64,000 bases of DNA from Halarcobacter sp. (GTDB taxonomy: Bacteria; Campylobacterota; Campylobacteria; Campylobacterales; Arcobacteraceae). This document shows, in pieces, positions 42,885-52,880 of the stretch. A program made the position numbers and the translations under genes. The number at the start of each line of letters is the position of its first letter. Position 1 is the first letter of the stretch. Under the pieces are notes generated by a model, which did not search any database, was not told the DNA's origin, and saw nothing but the letters and a program-made list of their open reading frames with translations. Where the stretch lies: assembly GCF_963676935.1 (NCBI RefSeq), contig NZ_OY781470.1, positions 124,001-188,000 on the forward strand, in the 5' to 3' direction.

Positions 42885-43556
42885 TTATTTAGCTTGTTCT
42901 ATTGATCCACCAACTTCAGCAAATAATAATAAGTTTGCAATAGATGCAGCTCTATCAGCTGTTTTTTCAAGTCTTCTTAAACTACTTAAAACATCAAAAT
43001 AATCTCTTGAAAGTTCAATATTTTTTGTAATAAGTTTTAGAGTATTTTTTTCGATAATTGCATATAAATCATCAGTTTTACTCTCTTCAACACTTACTTT
43101 ATGAAAACCAGCTTCAATAACTTTATCATCACTCTCTTTTACAAGATTTACTGCTGTCTCAAAAGCTAAATTTGAGGCTTTTAATAAGGGAATAGCATAC
43201 TCTAGTATTGTATGTTTATCAAGCTCTTCAGTAAAAGATTTTTTAAAAGTTTTAACAAAAGATTTAGAATTTGCACCAGCTCTTAGTAATTCATTAGTGA
43301 TTTTAAGATAAGAAACCATCTCTCTTAAATCTCTAGCTTCTGGTGAATATAGAGCTAATGTTTTAACTATTAAGTTATCTATCTCATTTGACTTTACTGA
43401 TAAAGTTCTAATTGATAAATTTACATCTTTTAACATAGTAAGGTCATTTTCTTTTAATGCAGACAGTGATATTTTATTTGCATGGATTACTTCTTGACCT
43501 ATCCTATAAATCTCTTCTTTTATTTTTTGTACATTTTCTTCATATGGTTTTAACAT
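42885..43556 (-). CDS. phoU: PhoU-type phosphate regulator
   Basis: A 223-aa all-helical protein made of two three-helix bundles with the PhoU pattern (NEIDNLIVKTLALYSPEARDLREM, LRRLEKTADRAASIANLLLF). It links the Pst transporter with the kinase and keeps signalling low when phosphate is plentiful. The start overlaps the pstB stop by one base. Confidence 0.92.
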   Translation of the reverse strand: MLKPYEENVQKIKEEIYRIGQEVIHANKISLSALKENDLTMLKDVNLSIRTLSVKSNEIDNLIVKTLALYSPEARDLREMVSYLKITNELLRAGANSKSFVKTFKKSFTEELDKHTILEYAIPLLKASNLAFETAVNLVKESDDKVIEAGFHKVSVEESKTDDLYAIIEKNTLKLITKNIELSRDYFDVLSSLRRLEKTADRAASIANLLLFAEVGGSIEQAK

Positions 43557-44323
43557 TATCCGAACCTTCCTGTAATATAATCTTCAGTTTTTTTGTTTGA
43601 TGGATTAACAAATATAGTATCTGTTTCATCATACTCAATTAATTTTCCTAAGTGGAAAAATGCGGTATAGTCTGCAACTCTTGCTGCTTGTTGCATATTA
43701 TGAGTAACAGTAATAATTGTATATTTTTCTTTTAATTCAAGCATTAATGCTTCAATTTTTTCAGTTGAAATAGGATCAAGAGCTGAAGTTGGTTCATCCA
43801 TTAAGATTACTTCAGGTTTTACTGCAATAGTTCTTGCTATACAAAGCCTTTGTTGTTGCCCACCTGAAAGAGATGTTCCTGGATCATTTAGTTTATCTTT
43901 AACTTCGTTCCAAAGACCAGCATCTTTAAGAGATTTTTCAACAAGTTCGTCACAATCTTTACCTTTTTTTACTAAACTATGTTTTAATGGAGCATAAGAA
44001 ACATTATCATAAATAGATTTTGGAAAAGGGTTTGGTTGTTGAAAAACCATACCTATTCTTTTTCTTACACTAACTTCATCTACATCTTTATCGTAAATAT
44101 TTTTTTCATCAATTACTACTGAACCATCAATATTTACAGTTGAGATTAAGTCGTTCATTCTATTTAAACATCTAAGAAATGTAGATTTTCCACAACCAGA
44201 TGGTCCAATAAGTGCTGTAATTTTATTTTCATATAATGGTACAGTAATATTGTGAAGGGCATGATTTTCTCCATACCAAAGATTTAATTCTTTTACATCT
44301 ACTTTAATTTTATTATTTGACAT
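43556..44323 (-). CDS. pstB: phosphate ABC transporter ATPase
   Basis: 255 aa. Walker [17 protein letters not shown] and the PstB-specific [14 protein letters not shown], the ABC signature LSGGQQQRL, Walker [13 protein letters not shown] and the H-loop TVTHN are all present. It powers high-affinity phosphate uptake with PstA and PstC. It lies 16 bases after pstA. Confidence 0.97.
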   Translation of the reverse strand: MSNNKIKVDVKELNLWYGENHALHNITVPLYENKITALIGPSGCGKSTFLRCLNRMNDLISTVNIDGSVVIDEKNIYDKDVDEVSVRKRIGMVFQQPNPFPKSIYDNVSYAPLKHSLVKKGKDCDELVEKSLKDAGLWNEVKDKLNDPGTSLSGGQQQRLCIARTIAVKPEVILMDEPTSALDPISTEKIEALMLELKEKYTIITVTHNMQQAARVADYTAFFHLGKLIEYDETDTIFVNPSNKKTEDYITGRFG

Positions 44324-44339
44324 TTTTATTTTTTCCTTA

Positions 44340-45524
44340 TTACCATTTTACTTCATATTTTTTTCTTAGATAAATTGCTAAAGAATTTAAAGAAATTAGA
44401 ATTGTTAATAACACCATAATACCAGCAGCAGTTTTTTCTACATACATTCTTTCTGGCATACCTGCCCAAGTAAATAATTGTGCTGGCATAACAGTAGCAG
44501 CTTCAAAAATTGAACCAGGAGAGTCTGGAATAAATGCAATCATACCAATAATGATTAATGGTGCAGTTTCTCCCATGGCTTGTGCTAAACCAATGATTGA
44601 ACCTGTTAAAATTCCAGGAAAAGCAAGTGGTAAAACATGGTCTCTTGTAACTTCAATTTTCGTTAAACCTAAACCGTAGCCCGCTTGTCTAATAGAATCT
44701 GGAACTGCTCTTAATGCTGCTCTTGAACTTACAATAATAATTGGTAGAGTCATAAGTGCTAAAGTTAAACCACCAACTAAAGGGGAAGATCTTGGAAGTC
44801 CAAAAAGATTAATAAATATAGCAAGACCTAAAAGACCAAATAGGATTGAAGGTATTGCTGCTAAGTTATTAATATTTACTTCAATAGTTTGTGTAAATTT
44901 ATTGTCATCTGCAAACTCTTCAAGATATATTGCTGTCATAACTCCAATTGGAAATGCAAAAGCCATAGTAATTATAAGTGTTAAAACTGAACCTACTATA
45001 GCAGATTTTAAACCAGCATATTCAGGAGTTTTTGAATCTCCATTTTTAAAAAATATTTCATTAAATTTAAGATCAATATCTCCAAATGCTTTCATATCAT
45101 CAACTAAAGCTCTATCTTTTCTTTTTAGCTTATAATAGTGTCCTTTTAAATATTGGTCAACTTGATCATCTGCTAATACCCAAGTTTTAATAGTTTTACC
45201 CATTAGTTCGGGATTCTCTTCAATCATCTTTGGAACCATTCTTAACCACGCTCTTGATACAATTCTTGAATATTTTCTATCAATTGCCTTTCTGTAGCTA
45301 TTTTTAGATTCTTGTGAATAAGTTACATCTATATGTAAATATGCTTGTTGGAAAGCAGGACTTCCTTTAGATACCATATCGAAAAGGAAAAATACAAGAA
45401 ATGCTATTGAGAAAACTAAAGACGAAACAGTAAAAGTTTTAAATCTCTTTGAGCTTCTATGTCTTTTATTTAATGATGGATCGTAAAAAGGGTTGTCTGT
45501 ATTTTTATTTTTTCTTTTCATCAT
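44340..45524 (-). CDS. pstA: phosphate ABC transporter permease PstA
   Basis: A 394-aa permease, about 100 residues longer than E. coli PstA. A basic cytoplasmic N-terminus and first helix (about 33-53) are followed by a soluble insertion (about 55-170), which should be periplasmic. The core permease then begins ([69 protein letters not shown]-type [10 protein letters not shown]). The start overlaps the pstC stop. The insertion is common in proteobacterial long PstA forms. Confidence 0.93.
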   Translation of the reverse strand: MMKRKNKNTDNPFYDPSLNKRHRSSKRFKTFTVSSLVFSIAFLVFFLFDMVSKGSPAFQQAYLHIDVTYSQESKNSYRKAIDRKYSRIVSRAWLRMVPKMIEENPELMGKTIKTWVLADDQVDQYLKGHYYKLKRKDRALVDDMKAFGDIDLKFNEIFFKNGDSKTPEYAGLKSAIVGSVLTLIITMAFAFPIGVMTAIYLEEFADDNKFTQTIEVNINNLAAIPSILFGLLGLAIFINLFGLPRSSPLVGGLTLALMTLPIIIVSSRAALRAVPDSIRQAGYGLGLTKIEVTRDHVLPLAFPGILTGSIIGLAQAMGETAPLIIIGMIAFIPDSPGSIFEAATVMPAQLFTWAGMPERMYVEKTAAGIMVLLTILISLNSLAIYLRKKYEVKW

Positions 45525-46450
45525 AATGTATTCACTTTATATTTTTCTTTAAATTTTCTAATCATTGTTAATGAAATAATATTCAAAATCAATGTTACAA
45601 CAAATAGTGCAAGCCCTAGTGCAAAAGCAGAAAGTGTTTCAGGAGAGTTGAAAGCTTGGTCTCCAACTAGTGCATCAACAATTCTAACTGTTACAGTTGT
45701 CATATCTTCCAATGGGTTTAATGATAAGTTTGGTCTTAAACCTGCAGCCATAACAACAATCATTGTTTCACCAATTGCTTTTGAGAAACCTAGTAGCGTT
45801 GCTGAAATAATACCTGGGAGTGCAGAAGGTAAAACTATATTTTTTATAGTTTCTCCTTGAGTCATACCAAGACCAAGTGAAGCTTTTCTTTGACTATCTG
45901 GAACTGCTCTAATAACATCATCAGAAAGTGATGATATTACAGGGATAATCATAATTCCCATAACTACACCTGAAGCTAGAGCTGAGTTAAATGTTGCTTC
46001 TAATCCGAAGAAGTCAGCTGCTTTAACAACAAATGGTGCAACTGTTATTGCGGCAAAGAAACCATATACAACCGTTGGAATACCAGCAAGTATCTCTAAA
46101 ATAGGTTTTAAATAATCTCTTGTTTTCCCATTTGCATATTCACTCATATAAATTGCACTACCAAGACCTATTGGAATTGCAACTGCCATGGCTATAAATG
46201 TAATCATTAATGTACCAGCAAAAATAGGAACGGCACCAAACTTACTCCCAACAATACCAGGAGACCATTCAAGACCTGTAAGGAAGTACCAGAAGCTTCT
46301 CAATTGAAAAAATGAAATAGCTTCAAAAAGTATAGAAAAAAGAATACCAAAAGTTGTAAGAATAGATATAGTAGAAGCTACAATTAATGCAGTTTTGATA
46401 ATTCTTTCTTTCATTACTGTTGATCTGTTTTTAGACTCAAATGAATGCAA
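45521..46450 (-). CDS. pstC: phosphate ABC transporter permease PstC
   Basis: A 309-aa permease with six or so helices and PstC marks: PIFAGTLMITFIAMAVAIPIG, ILAGIPTVVYGFFAAI, VVMGIMIIPVISSLSDD, GLGMTQGETIKNIVLP, SKAIGETMIVVMAAG. The start is TTG, supported by GAAAGG six bases before it; an in-frame ATG 13 codons on lacks a site. Three 11-bp-spaced repeats upstream look like a Pho box. Confidence 0.95.
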   Translation of the reverse strand: MHSFESKNRSTVMKERIIKTALIVASTISILTTFGILFSILFEAISFFQLRSFWYFLTGLEWSPGIVGSKFGAVPIFAGTLMITFIAMAVAIPIGLGSAIYMSEYANGKTRDYLKPILEILAGIPTVVYGFFAAITVAPFVVKAADFFGLEATFNSALASGVVMGIMIIPVISSLSDDVIRAVPDSQRKASLGLGMTQGETIKNIVLPSALPGIISATLLGFSKAIGETMIVVMAAGLRPNLSLNPLEDMTTVTVRIVDALVGDQAFNSPETLSAFALGLALFVVTLILNIISLTMIRKFKEKYKVNTL

Positions 46451-46482
46451 TATTTACCTTTCATATAAATTTTGAGAATTGT

Positions 46483-46510
46483 ATTACAAAATGGTTACAG
46501 TAAAGTTACA
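46483..46510 (-). promoter_or_regulatory. Pho-box-like triple direct repeat before pstC
   Basis: On the minus strand TGTAAC, TGTAAC and TGTAAT occur with an exact 11-bp period, 33 to 60 bases before the pstC start. This is the geometry PhoB-type regulators use. The first repeat overlaps the 3' end of the EAL-CBS-GGDDF gene. Confidence 0.65.
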
Positions 46511-48221
46511 TATTTATGCAGATACCAAAAGGTTTATCTATAGATTTAGATCTTTTTTTAATCTCTCCAAGTTTTGAGTTAAAGTTTTCAATGCTACTTT
46601 GTTTAGTTACTTCAATAATAGATGCTGAGACACTTAAAAGTTTGAATTCTCTAATAGTTCCATATCTATCTTTTGCAGTAATATGTCCATTTTTTAAATC
46701 ATTTTCATTATAAAGGCTTTGTACATTGTGTTCAAACTCTTTTTGTATGTTAAAAATTATATTATATACATTTTCATAACTCATATTTACAAAACCTACA
46801 AAAAAATCATCTCCTCCAATATGTGCAATAAAACTCTCCCTTGAAAGGTATTTTTGAAGTATTTCTGAAAACATTAAAATAGCTCTATCCCCTAGTCTAA
46901 ATCCATAAGTATCATTAAAAGGTTTAAAATCATTAAAATCAAAATATATGATTTGAGCTTGTATTTTTTTATCAAAAATATTGTAGATGAAATCATCAAT
47001 TTGATTATTTCCAGGTAGTTTAGTAAGTGGGTTTTGATTTTCAGCAATTTCAATATTTCTTTTATAAGATAAAAGTAGGAGATTATTTAGGCTTATAAAA
47101 CCATAATAGATTGAATCTTTACTTACAAATATACCTTTTGCATCATTTCTTAGATTAAAAATCTCTAAAGCCTTATCTATTCCCCAACTTATATCAATCT
47201 CAGGAACAGCTTGTAAATAGTGTTTAAGTTTTGCTTTAAAAGATTGGTTTTTTGCAAGGGATAAACCATATTGAGAATAAGATATCTTCTTAATGTCTAC
47301 TTCATATATGGCACCTAAAATTTTCTTTTCAGAATTTACTACTGGTACAAATGTATTTTTTGTATGCTCTTTAAAATAGATAAAAAGGTCATGCAAGGAG
47401 GAGTCATCAGATATTGCATCAACTTTTTCAATAAAAGACTTGTCAATATTATTGCTTAATACTCTTCTATCTTTTTTAAAAAAGCTTCTACCTTTATAAC
47501 TCTTTTTTATTTCAGTTATATCTATTGTAGGTCTGCAAAAAAGGTAACCTTGTAGGTAATCAACTTTTATATCTTTGCAAGTTAAATATTCTTCTACTCT
47601 TTCTATACCTTCTGCTATAACTTTTATCCCCATTGTATGTGCCATTTCAACTATAGAGGAACAAAAAAGTCTCTTTTTGGGGTCTTTATCAATATATGAG
47701 ATAAAAAATTTATCAATCTTTACAAAGTTTGTATCTGATATATAAAGTAGATGTAAACCAGAAACGCCAGTACCAAAGTCATCAATTGCTGTTTTAATAT
47801 CGTTTTGATTATAATTTTTTATCGATTCTTGTAGATTTTTTTCATCTTTAAAGAGATTATGTTCTGTTAATTCAAAACATAACTTATCAGGTTTTATATC
47901 TAACTCTTCTAGGATTTCTAATGTTTTACCTAGTTTCTTATTTGGCATGTTAAAAACTCTATTATCAAGATTATAGAAGATTTTGATATTTGGAATATCA
48001 ATTTTTTTAAATTTTTTTAAAGCTTTTTTTCTTAATTTAATATCACAATTATAAAGTATTTCCTCTTTTGCTAGATAATCGAAGAAACTATTTATTGAGT
48101 TAAAGCCAAGCTCTTTACAGTTTCTAAGAAGTGCCTCAACTGCAAATGTTTTACCTGAATTAGTATTGATGATTGGTTGAAAGGCAAAATCAAGTTTACC
48201 TATATCGAGTTTATCTTCTAT
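46506..48221 (-). CDS. EAL-CBS-CBS-GGDDF cyclic-di-GMP protein with apparent ATA start
   Basis: About 571 aa. The EAL domain (about 15-245) keeps the catalytic set: EALLR, FYNLDNR, FELTE, DDFGTG, KIDKFF, AEGIE and QGYLFCRP. Two CBS motifs (about 265-395) follow, then a GGDEF-type domain with GGDDF in place of GG(D/E)EF, so cyclase activity is doubtful. The first ATG (47948) lies inside the EAL domain and would remove EALLR. Upstream the frame is open to a TAA near 48231 with no ATG, GTG or TTG. TTAAGG followed seven bases later by ATA at 48221 is the only plausible start. It probably degrades c-di-GMP, and it lies inside the phosphate regulon. Confidence 0.8.
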   Translation of the reverse strand: MEDKLDIGKLDFAFQPIINTNSGKTFAVEALLRNCKELGFNSINSFFDYLAKEEILYNCDIKLRKKALKKFKKIDIPNIKIFYNLDNRVFNMPNKKLGKTLEILEELDIKPDKLCFELTEHNLFKDEKNLQESIKNYNQNDIKTAIDDFGTGVSGLHLLYISDTNFVKIDKFFISYIDKDPKKRLFCSSIVEMAHTMGIKVIAEGIERVEEYLTCKDIKVDYLQGYLFCRPTIDITEIKKSYKGRSFFKKDRRVLSNNIDKSFIEKVDAISDDSSLHDLFIYFKEHTKNTFVPVVNSEKKILGAIYEVDIKKISYSQYGLSLAKNQSFKAKLKHYLQAVPEIDISWGIDKALEIFNLRNDAKGIFVSKDSIYYGFISLNNLLLLSYKRNIEIAENQNPLTKLPGNNQIDDFIYNIFDKKIQAQIIYFDFNDFKPFNDTYGFRLGDRAILMFSEILQKYLSRESFIAHIGGDDFFVGFVNMSYENVYNIIFNIQKEFEHNVQSLYNENDLKNGHITAKDRYGTIREFKLLSVSASIIEVTKQSSIENFNSKLGEIKKRSKSIDKPFGICINM

Positions 48222-48241
48222 TTTTTTGCCTTAATTTAGAC

Positions 48242-48298
48242 TTATAACTAGGTTTTTACCTCTTGTGTTCGCTGCGACAGATAAAAACCTATTTATAA
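48242..48298. repeat. 57-base inverted-repeat structure between pstS and the EAL gene
   Basis: The 17-base arms 48242-48258 and 48282-48298 are complementary except at one position (inner core TAGGTTTTTA with TAAAAACCTA). The 23-base loop is GC-rich for this region and contains the small self-pairing TCGCAGCGA (minus strand). It lies about 20 bases before the EAL gene's start and just beyond the pstS terminator. It could be a leader hairpin, a small RNA element or a mobile-element remnant. Confidence 0.55.
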
Positions 48299-48309
48299 AT
48301 CTAATAATT

Positions 48310-48333
48310 AAAAGAGAAGATAACTTCTCTTTT
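48310..48333 (-). terminator. terminator of pstS
   Basis: AAAAGAGAAG (48310-48319) pairs with CTTCTCTTTT (48324-48333) around ATAA. On the minus strand the stem ends in four T, starting 7 bases after the pstS stop. A partial terminator would let some transcripts continue to the downstream Pst genes. Confidence 0.75.
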
Positions 48334-48340
48334 AATCTAA

Positions 48341-49396
48341 TTAGTGTTTTAAAGCATCTAAAGTAAGTTTTTTACCTTCTAAAACAGCTTTTCTAATAGC
48401 AGTTCTTTGTGACTCTGGAAGAGGGATAAGACCAATTTCAGTTAAGATACCATTATTACCAATCATATTTTCAGACATAAACATCTCAACATATTTGTTC
48501 ATTGCTGGAACATCTTTTTTGTGAGAGTTTTTAGTATAGAAGAATAACGATCTAGATACTGGGTATTTAGCAGAAGAGATGTTATCAGGAGTTGGAGCTA
48601 CACCATTAATTGTAGAACCAATTAATTTATCTTCATTTTCTTCTAAGAAAGAGAAACCAAAGATACCAAATGCATTTTTGTTTTTAGTTAATTTTTGAAC
48701 AATGATGTTATCATTTTCACCAGATGGAACATATACACCGTCAGTTCTAATTACAGAGTATTTTTTATATTTTTTGTTTGCTTTTTTATCAGCTTTATAA
48801 AGGTCAGTATATACAGACATTTTTTTGAATACATGTTGCATTACTAATTCTTCGAATGCATCTCTTGTACCAGATGATTTTGGTGGTCCATAAACAATAA
48901 TTTCTCTATTTGGTAAAGAAGCATCAATATCAGACCATTTTTTATATGGGTTTGCAATTAAAGATTTACCATCTTTTGAAGGTACTTCAGCAGCAACTGC
49001 TAATGCTAATTGCTCTCTAGTTACGTTAAATGAAGAGTTTGATTTATCTTGAGCAAATGCAATACCATCATATCCAATTACTGATTCAGTAATATCAGTT
49101 ACACCATTTTTTTCACAAAGTGTAAACTCTTTAGTTTTCATTCTTCTTGATGCATTTGTAATATCTGGAGTATTTAAATTATTTCCAGCACAAAATAATT
49201 TCATACCACCACCTGAACCAGTTGATTCAACTACAGGAGTTGGATATTTTGTTGTTGCACCTAGTTCTTCAGCTACAGCAGAAGAGAATGGATAAACTGT
49301 AGATGAACCTACAATTTTAATTTGGTCTCTTGCACTTAAAGATACAGTAAGTGCAGCAGATGCTAATAAAGCAAGTGTTGTTTTTTTCATTGTCAT
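48341..49396 (-). CDS. pstS: periplasmic phosphate-binding protein
   Basis: 351 aa with a signal peptide (MKKTTLALLASAALTVSLSA) and the PstS-type phosphate site: KIVGSSTVYPFSSAVAEEL, ESTGSGGGMKLFC, and YGPPKSSGTRDAFEELV. It captures phosphate for PstCAB. GGAG six bases before the ATG supports the first Met. It is the first gene of the Pho region, with its own repeat-type box and terminator. Confidence 0.95.
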   Translation of the reverse strand: MTMKKTTLALLASAALTVSLSARDQIKIVGSSTVYPFSSAVAEELGATTKYPTPVVESTGSGGGMKLFCAGNNLNTPDITNASRRMKTKEFTLCEKNGVTDITESVIGYDGIAFAQDKSNSSFNVTREQLALAVAAEVPSKDGKSLIANPYKKWSDIDASLPNREIIVYGPPKSSGTRDAFEELVMQHVFKKMSVYTDLYKADKKANKKYKKYSVIRTDGVYVPSGENDNIIVQKLTKNKNAFGIFGFSFLEENEDKLIGSTINGVAPTPDNISSAKYPVSRSLFFYTKNSHKKDVPAMNKYVEMFMSENMIGNNGILTEIGLIPLPESQRTAIRKAVLEGKKLTLDALKH

Positions 49397-49442
49397 TTTT
49401 GTCTCCGTAAAAAATTAAGATATGGAATTATATATGGAAACA

Positions 49443-49459
49443 ATTACATTTTGGTTACT
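49443..49459 (-). promoter_or_regulatory. Pho-box-like direct repeat before pstS
   Basis: Plus-strand ATTACA (49443) and GTTACT (49454) have an 11-bp period, and the block ATTACATTTTGGTTAC closely mirrors the pstC box (ATTACAAAATGGTTAC). It lies about 50-65 bases before the pstS start. Confidence 0.6.
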
Positions 49460-49526
49460 TTAAACCTTTGTTATTATATGACAAGAAAAATTATTTTTTA
49501 AGATTAGGTAGATATGCCAATGGATT

Positions 49527-50594
49527 TTATAATCCATTAGCCTCTATTAGTTTTGCTTGATAGTCTGTTATCAGTGGGTCAATTATTTCATTAAATAGAC
49601 CATCATTCATAATATAATCAAGTCTATACAAAGTTAAATTTATTCTATGGTCTGAAACTCTATTTTGTGGATAATTATATGTTCTAATTCTTCCACTTCT
49701 ATCACCAGTTCCAACTTGTTCTTTTCTGTTAGCACCCTCTGCTTCCATTTTCTCTTGCATTTGAATATCATAAAGCCTAGCTTTTAAAACTTTCATAGCT
49801 TTATCTTTATTCTTGTGCTGAGATTTTTGGTCTTGGTTTGTAACAACAATACCTGTTGGAATATGCGTGATTCTTACTGCTGAATCTGTAGTATTTACTG
49901 ATTGTCCACCATTACCACTTGCTCTCATTACATCAATTTTAAGATCGCTTGGGCTTATGTCAATCTCAACATCATCAACTTCTGGCATTACTGCAACAGT
50001 TATAGCTGAAGTATGAACTCTTCCTTGAGATTCTGTTGCAGGTACCCTTTGAACTCTATGAGTACCACCTTCAAACTTTAGTTTTGAGTAAACATGGTCA
50101 CCTTTAAATAAGGCAACAATCTCTTTATAGCCACCAGCTTCACTCTCACTTTGGTTCATGATCTCTACTTTCCAACCATTATTTTCTGCATATCTTAAAT
50201 AACCTCTAAAAAGGTCACCTACGAAAATTGCAGCTTCATCCCCACCTGTTCCTGCTCTAAGCTCTAAATAAATATTTTTTTCATCATTAGGATCTTTAGG
50301 AATCATTAAGAATTTTATATCTTCTTCTAATTGAGGTTTAAGAGATTCTAACTCTTTTAGTTCCTCTTTTGCTAATTCACCTAACTCATCATCTTCAAGC
50401 ATTAGTTTGTTATCTTCGATATCTTCTAGTACTTTTTTATATTCTTTCGCTTTATTAACAATTGGTTCTATACTTGATTGTTCTTTAGAAAGATCTGTCA
50501 TCTTTTTTATATCAGATGTTATGTCTGGAGAGATCAATAAATTATTAATCTCTTCATATCTGTCTATAAAAGGCTGTAGTTTATCTTGTAGCAT
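49527..50594 (-). CDS. prfA: peptide chain release factor 1
   Basis: A 355-aa RF1. The stop-codon recognition motif PAT is seen in [18 protein letters not shown], and the catalytic GGQ in [17 protein letters not shown]. It reads UAA and UAG and triggers peptide release. It follows rpsT by 52 bases on the same strand. No clear ribosome binding site is seen before the ATG. Confidence 0.97.
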   Translation of the reverse strand: MLQDKLQPFIDRYEEINNLLISPDITSDIKKMTDLSKEQSSIEPIVNKAKEYKKVLEDIEDNKLMLEDDELGELAKEELKELESLKPQLEEDIKFLMIPKDPNDEKNIYLELRAGTGGDEAAIFVGDLFRGYLRYAENNGWKVEIMNQSESEAGGYKEIVALFKGDHVYSKLKFEGGTHRVQRVPATESQGRVHTSAITVAVMPEVDDVEIDISPSDLKIDVMRASGNGGQSVNTTDSAVRITHIPTGIVVTNQDQKSQHKNKDKAMKVLKARLYDIQMQEKMEAEGANRKEQVGTGDRSGRIRTYNYPQNRVSDHRINLTLYRLDYIMNDGLFNEIIDPLITDYQAKLIEANGL

Positions 50595-50646
50595 ATATTT
50601 GTTTGTATTTATTAAATGTTATAGACTAATATATAAAATATTAAAG

Positions 50647-50907
50647 TTATATAGCATTTACTTTTGCTTGTAATCTACTAACTTTTCTTGCTGCATTACC
50701 TTTTTTAAGGATACCTTTTGAAACACAGTGGTGAATATATTTGTTAGCAGCTTTCATTGCTTCAGCAGCTTTATCTTTATCAGTAGCTTCGATAGCAACT
50801 AACACATCTTTTGTTACATTTTTGATTCTAGTTTTGTAAAATCTGTTTCTTTCAGTTTTTACCTTAGTTTGTCTTGCTCTTTTTTCAGCAGATTTATGAT
50901 TTGCCAT
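50647..50907 (-). CDS. rpsT: 30S ribosomal protein S20 (bS20)
   Basis: 86 aa, full length, basic and helical. [14 protein letters not shown] at the N-terminus and the [21 protein letters not shown] block are diagnostic. It lies upstream of prfA in the S20-RF1 arrangement common in Campylobacterota, and is divergent from glmM. Confidence 0.97.
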   Translation of the reverse strand: MANHKSAEKRARQTKVKTERNRFYKTRIKNVTKDVLVAIEATDKDKAAEAMKAANKYIHHCVSKGILKKGNAARKVSRLQAKVNAI

Positions 50908-51011
50908 ATTAATTTAACCTCTTTGTAAAATTTTTAAGGGTAGAATATTATCTAAATAACTTTAAAGTTAGTTTAAAATAAGGTAAGTTTAATAAAAAAG
51001 TAGGAAATTAT

Positions 51012-52346
51012 ATGAAACTATTTGGAACTGATGGAGTTCGTGGAAAAGCGGGCGATTTTTTAGATGCAATTACAGTATTAAAGTTAGCAAAAGCAGCTGG
51101 TATATATTTTAGAAAATTTTCAACTACAAATAAGATATTAGTTGGAAAAGATACTAGAAGAAGTGGTTATATGATTGAAAATGCACTTGTAAGTGGTTTA
51201 ACATCAGTTGGTTATGATGTTATACAAATAGGACCTATGCCTACACCTGCAATCGCATATTTAACTGAATCAATGAGATGTGATGGTGGAATAATGATAT
51301 CAGCTTCACATAACCCCTTTGAAGATAATGGGATTAAATTTTTTGATAATCATGGAGATAAGTTAAGTAGTACTTGTGAAGCAGAGATTGAAAAAATATT
51401 TCAAAATAGGGAATTGTTACAAGAAGAGGAAACAACGGGAAGAGACATAGGTTCTTCAAAAAGAATAGATGATGTTATAGGAAGATATATTGTATCAATT
51501 AAAAGTACTTTCCCTCAAGATTTAACATTAAAAAGTATTAGAATTGTTCTTGATTGTGCAAATGGTGCAGCATACAAAGTAGCTCCTACAATATTGGATG
51601 AGTTAGGTGCTGATGTAATTACAATTAATGATGAACCTAATGGTTATAATATAAATGAAAATTGTGGAGCTTTGCATCCTGAACAAGTTGGAAACTTAGT
51701 TAAAGAGTATAGAGCTGATATTGGAATAGCTCTTGATGGTGATGCTGATAGGCTTGTAGTTATTGATGAACAAGGTAATGTAGTTCATGGAGATAAACTA
51801 TTAGGGGCATTAGCTTTATTTTTAAAAGAAGAGAATATTTTAAAAGGTGAAGCTTGTGTTAGTACAGTTATGTCTAATAAAGCATTAGAAGATTTTTTAA
51901 ATTCACATGAACTTAAATTATTAAGATCTGATGTTGGTGATAAACATGTATTAGAACAAATGAAAAAGAATGGTATAAATTTTGGAGGGGAACAAAGTGG
52001 TCATATCATTTTCTCTGATGTTGCAAAAACTGGTGATGGTTTAGCTTCAGCTTTACAAGTATTAGCTTTGATGTTAAGAAGTAAGAAAAAAGCTAGTGAA
52101 ATATTAAATCCTTTTGATCTTTATCCTCAAATATTAGTTAATGTAAAAGTTACAGAAAAAAAACCACTAGATCAAATTGAAGGTTTAGAAGAATTACTAA
52201 ATAGTTTTAGGCAAAAAGGTATAAGAGATTTAATTAGATATTCAGGGACAGAAAACAAAATAAGACTTCTTTTAGAGGGTAAAGATAAAAAAGAGGTTGA
52301 AAAGTCAATGAAAGAATTAGAAAAATTTATTAAAAAATCTTTATGA
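51012..52346 (+). CDS. glmM: phosphoglucosamine mutase
   Basis: A 444-aa alpha-phosphohexomutase that turns GlcN-6-P into GlcN-1-P for peptidoglycan and LPS precursors. The start [12 protein letters not shown], the phospho-serine S99 in [17 protein letters not shown], the metal loop ALDGDADR, the sugar loop GGEQSGHI and the phosphate loop [15 protein letters not shown] are present. TAGGAAA precedes the ATG. Its TGA overlaps the lspA ATG. Confidence 0.97.
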   Translation: MKLFGTDGVRGKAGDFLDAITVLKLAKAAGIYFRKFSTTNKILVGKDTRRSGYMIENALVSGLTSVGYDVIQIGPMPTPAIAYLTESMRCDGGIMISASHNPFEDNGIKFFDNHGDKLSSTCEAEIEKIFQNRELLQEEETTGRDIGSSKRIDDVIGRYIVSIKSTFPQDLTLKSIRIVLDCANGAAYKVAPTILDELGADVITINDEPNGYNINENCGALHPEQVGNLVKEYRADIGIALDGDADRLVVIDEQGNVVHGDKLLGALALFLKEENILKGEACVSTVMSNKALEDFLNSHELKLLRSDVGDKHVLEQMKKNGINFGGEQSGHIIFSDVAKTGDGLASALQVLALMLRSKKKASEILNPFDLYPQILVNVKVTEKKPLDQIEGLEELLNSFRQKGIRDLIRYSGTENKIRLLLEGKDKKEVEKSMKELEKFIKKSL

Positions 52347-52816
52347 AAAATAAAATAAAAATTTCATTTTTTATCTTTATATCAATATTTATTGTTGATC
52401 AGATAATTAAATATGGTTTTGCTAATTTTGATTGGAATGTAGAAGGTCCAATAATGTCATTACAGTTAGCTTATAACTATGGGGTAGCATTTTCCATGTT
52501 TTCTTTTTTAGCTGAGTACCTTAAGTTTATTCAGTTAGCTTTAGTATTAGCTGGAACAATATATTTATATAAAAATCCAGAGGTTTTTTATGAGTATTAT
52601 ATCCCTGTAGGCTTATTGTATGCAGGTGGGCTATCTAATATTTTAGATAGATTTACCTATGGGGGAGTTGTTGATTATCTTTATTGGCACTATGGTTTTG
52701 AATTTGCAATATTTAATTTAGCTGATGTGATAATAGATTTAGCTGTTGTGATAATTATTTATAAACAAATAAAAGATTCAAAAAAAGTTAATCAAGAAAA
52801 AAAACAAAATGATTAA
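52343..52816 (+). CDS. lspA: lipoprotein signal peptidase (signal peptidase II)
   Basis: 157 aa with four membrane helices. VDQIIKYGF, the NYGVAFSMF block, and the two catalytic Asp regions [19 protein letters not shown] and [15 protein letters not shown] are conserved. It cleaves the signal of lipidated prolipoproteins such as the phytase-like one in this window. It overlaps the glmM stop by four bases (ATGA). Confidence 0.96.
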   Translation: MKNKIKISFFIFISIFIVDQIIKYGFANFDWNVEGPIMSLQLAYNYGVAFSMFSFLAEYLKFIQLALVLAGTIYLYKNPEVFYEYYIPVGLLYAGGLSNILDRFTYGGVVDYLYWHYGFEFAIFNLADVIIDLAVVIIIYKQIKDSKKVNQEKKQND

Positions 52817-52820
52817 GAAT

Positions 52821-52848
52821 TTGTAGTTAAAAGAAATTTAGCTATAAT
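52821..52848 (+). promoter_or_regulatory. leuC promoter
   Basis: TTGTAG (52821-52826) and TATAAT (52843-52848) are separated by 16 bases, 33 bases before the leuC ATG. This fits a sigma70-type promoter. Confidence 0.6.
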
Positions 52849-52880
52849 CCATGAAAAATTAAAAATTAAGAGAGTAATTA

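Noticed and set aside
46506-47948. Shorter EAL protein starting at ATG 47948
   Set aside because: It would delete the first catalytic motif (EALLR) and has no ribosome binding site, while the upstream frame encodes a clear EAL start.
48222-48340. c-di-GMP (GEMM) riboswitch or tRNA remnant in the structured gap before the EAL gene
   Set aside because: The loop sequence fits neither the GEMM core nor a tRNA T-arm; only a simple inverted repeat is visible.
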